Assembly: GCA_016859345.1 (NCBI GenBank)
Contig: CM029120.1
Span: forward strand, 9,260,501 to 9,324,500
Length of the DNA stretch: 64,000 nt
DNA from: Istiophorus platypterus
Lineage: Eukaryota; Chordata; Actinopteri; Istiophoriformes; Istiophoridae
Direction: 5' to 3'
Shown here: positions 62,774 to 64,000 of the stretch, piece by piece
Numbering within the stretch: position 1 is the first letter of the stretch
Layout of the letters: each line of letters starts with the position of its first letter
Notes under the pieces: generated by a model
What the model saw: only the letters and a program-made list of their open reading frames with translations
What the model was told of the DNA's origin: nothing
Database searches by the model: none
Program-made: the position numbers and the translations under genes

Positions 62774-63100
62774 CTAAAAGTCCTCTCTAAGTGCACCACT
62801 GACCTTTGGTCTCTAGAGTCCCCACTGTGTCCTCCCACTTCATTGCTGGTAATTACTTATCTTCCATTAGCTGGTGACTGGTCAGCTGTTTCTGGCATCA
62901 TTTATTCATCCGTGTCTTGATTTTGTCATTGTGTGTCTTCGTCAACCTCCTATACTTCTAACCTTTGGTACCCATTTTTCACATGTTGTGCCTTTCCTGC
63001 AGCCATACCTCTTTTCCCTGTTTTTCTCTGTTCTCCTGTTGGTTGATGAAGGCCAGCTTGTCAAATATTCCTTTGTTTCCATGAGTCACCCCTTTTCTCT
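62262..63100. other. intergenic, no recognised gene
   Basis: AT-rich sequence around the CA microsatellite. No coding stretch recognised. Confidence 0.5.
62713..62770. repeat. (CA)n microsatellite
   Basis: About 29 CA units with a single G interruption near 62725. Confidence 0.95.
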
Positions 63101-64000
63101 CTTTTTGTGTCTGGCATTCAGTTACTGTACAGCCCCTTCTTCTTTTATTATTTTTCTTAATTTCTGTTTTTTTGCGTTTTTCTTTAACCTTTGTTTTTGT
63201 ATTTCTTTTTGCACGATAACTTTGCTACATATGGCAACACCAGTCAGTCCAACACATGAAACTGCCATTCAAAGTCTCCAGAGGATGTATCCTCCCGGCA
63301 TTGACAATCCCCAAACTTTCTCTCTGGCTTCACCAAGAGGTTCAAATTTCTGCTTTTGAGTAAAATGTGTCACCGATTACTGGATTACATAAAATTTGGT
63401 ACACACATTCATGTTCCCCTAAGGATGAATTGCACGATCCTCTGACTTTTCATCTAGTAACTTTGGTCTATGTCCAGACACCTGGAAAATGTAGCACACT
63501 CTTGTCAGCCTCAGCTGCACTTTGTGTGTAGAGCTATTAAGCCAATGTTACCATGCCAACACGCTAAAGTATTGATAAAGAACATGGTAAACATTGCACC
63601 TACTAAACATTAGTGTGTTATTTTTCACCTCCTTTGTTTGACCTTTGTGTGAGTACTTGTTTTTACCCTAAACTTTATCCAGATATTTGCAAAACCCACA
63701 GTTCTTCTTTCATCCTCTCTGTACCTCAATTTCTCTTTTTTGTGTCTGGCATTCAGTTACTGTACAGCCCCTTCTTCTTTTATTATTTTTCTTAATTTCT
63801 GTTTTTTTGCGTTTTTCTTTAACCTTTGTTTTTGTATTTCTTTTTGCACGATAACTATGTGACATATGGCAACACCAGTCAGTCCAACACATGAAACTGC
63901 CATTCAAAGTCTCCAGAGGATGTATCCTCCCGGCATTGACAATCCCCAAACTTTCTCTCTGGCTTCACCAAGAGGTTCAAATTTCTGCTTTTGAGTAAAA
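63101..64000. repeat. 265-bp direct duplication, period 635 bp, reaching window edge
   Basis: Positions 63101-63365 recur at 63736-64000 with about three substitutions (ACTTTGCTACAT against ACTATGTGACAT) and a small length change in a T-run. The 370 bp between them is unrelated. The second copy runs to the last base of the window, so the array may continue. Confidence 0.9.

Noticed and set aside
1..64000. CRISPR arrays, bacterial operons, riboswitches or viral genes
   Set aside because: The window is vertebrate chromosomal DNA with spliced genes. None of the repeats has regular spacers, and no viral reading frame was recognised.

Overview
This window is vertebrate nuclear DNA, almost certainly from a teleost (ray-finned) fish. 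Genes are broken into many short exons with GT-AG introns of about 70 bp to 3.5 kb. The DNA is AT-rich outside promoters, has many long (CA)n/(GT)n microsatellites, carries a decayed Tc1-type transposase remnant of the kind common in fish, and has a eukaryotic tRNA gene with its Pol III terminator. No bacterial operon, CRISPR array or viral gene is visible.

Two protein genes, both on the minus strand, account for the left 46 kb. (1) Positions 1 to about 33,100 hold pericentrin (pcnt), read from right to left. I traced 53 conventional coding exons whose splice phases join without a break, giving about 3,860 residues of nearly continuous coiled coil. The 3' end, including the centrosome-targeting PACT domain, lies beyond position 1. 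Five phase-neutral candidate microexons, one exon inside a recent 661-bp tandem duplication and several optional intronic extensions add to this. (2) Positions about 36,110 to 45,900 hold atg9a, the multi-pass autophagy lipid scramblase. It is complete, with 18 coding exons and 858 residues, and includes one textbook U12-type AT-AC intron.

Between the two genes (33.1-36.1 kb) lie the pcnt promoter with four CCAAT boxes and a CHR-like element, a Tc1 transposase remnant and a tRNA-Lys(UUU) gene. To the right of atg9a (46-64 kb) I see no convincing coding exon. That stretch holds simple repeats, a GC-rich patch at 55.1-55.8 kb that may be the first exon of a plus-strand gene, a perfect 20-bp-stem hairpin at 62.2 kb, and a 265-bp direct duplication that reaches the right edge.

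The two genes have unrelated known roles: pericentrin organises the centrosome and its microtubule nucleation, and Atg9 vesicles supply lipid to growing autophagosomes. Nothing here shows that they work together. I did not find a new biological system. The main observations concern RNA processing in pcnt (microexons, a duplicated and extended exon, a possible zero-length recursive splice site, and intronic coding-like stretches) and the AT-AC intron of atg9a.
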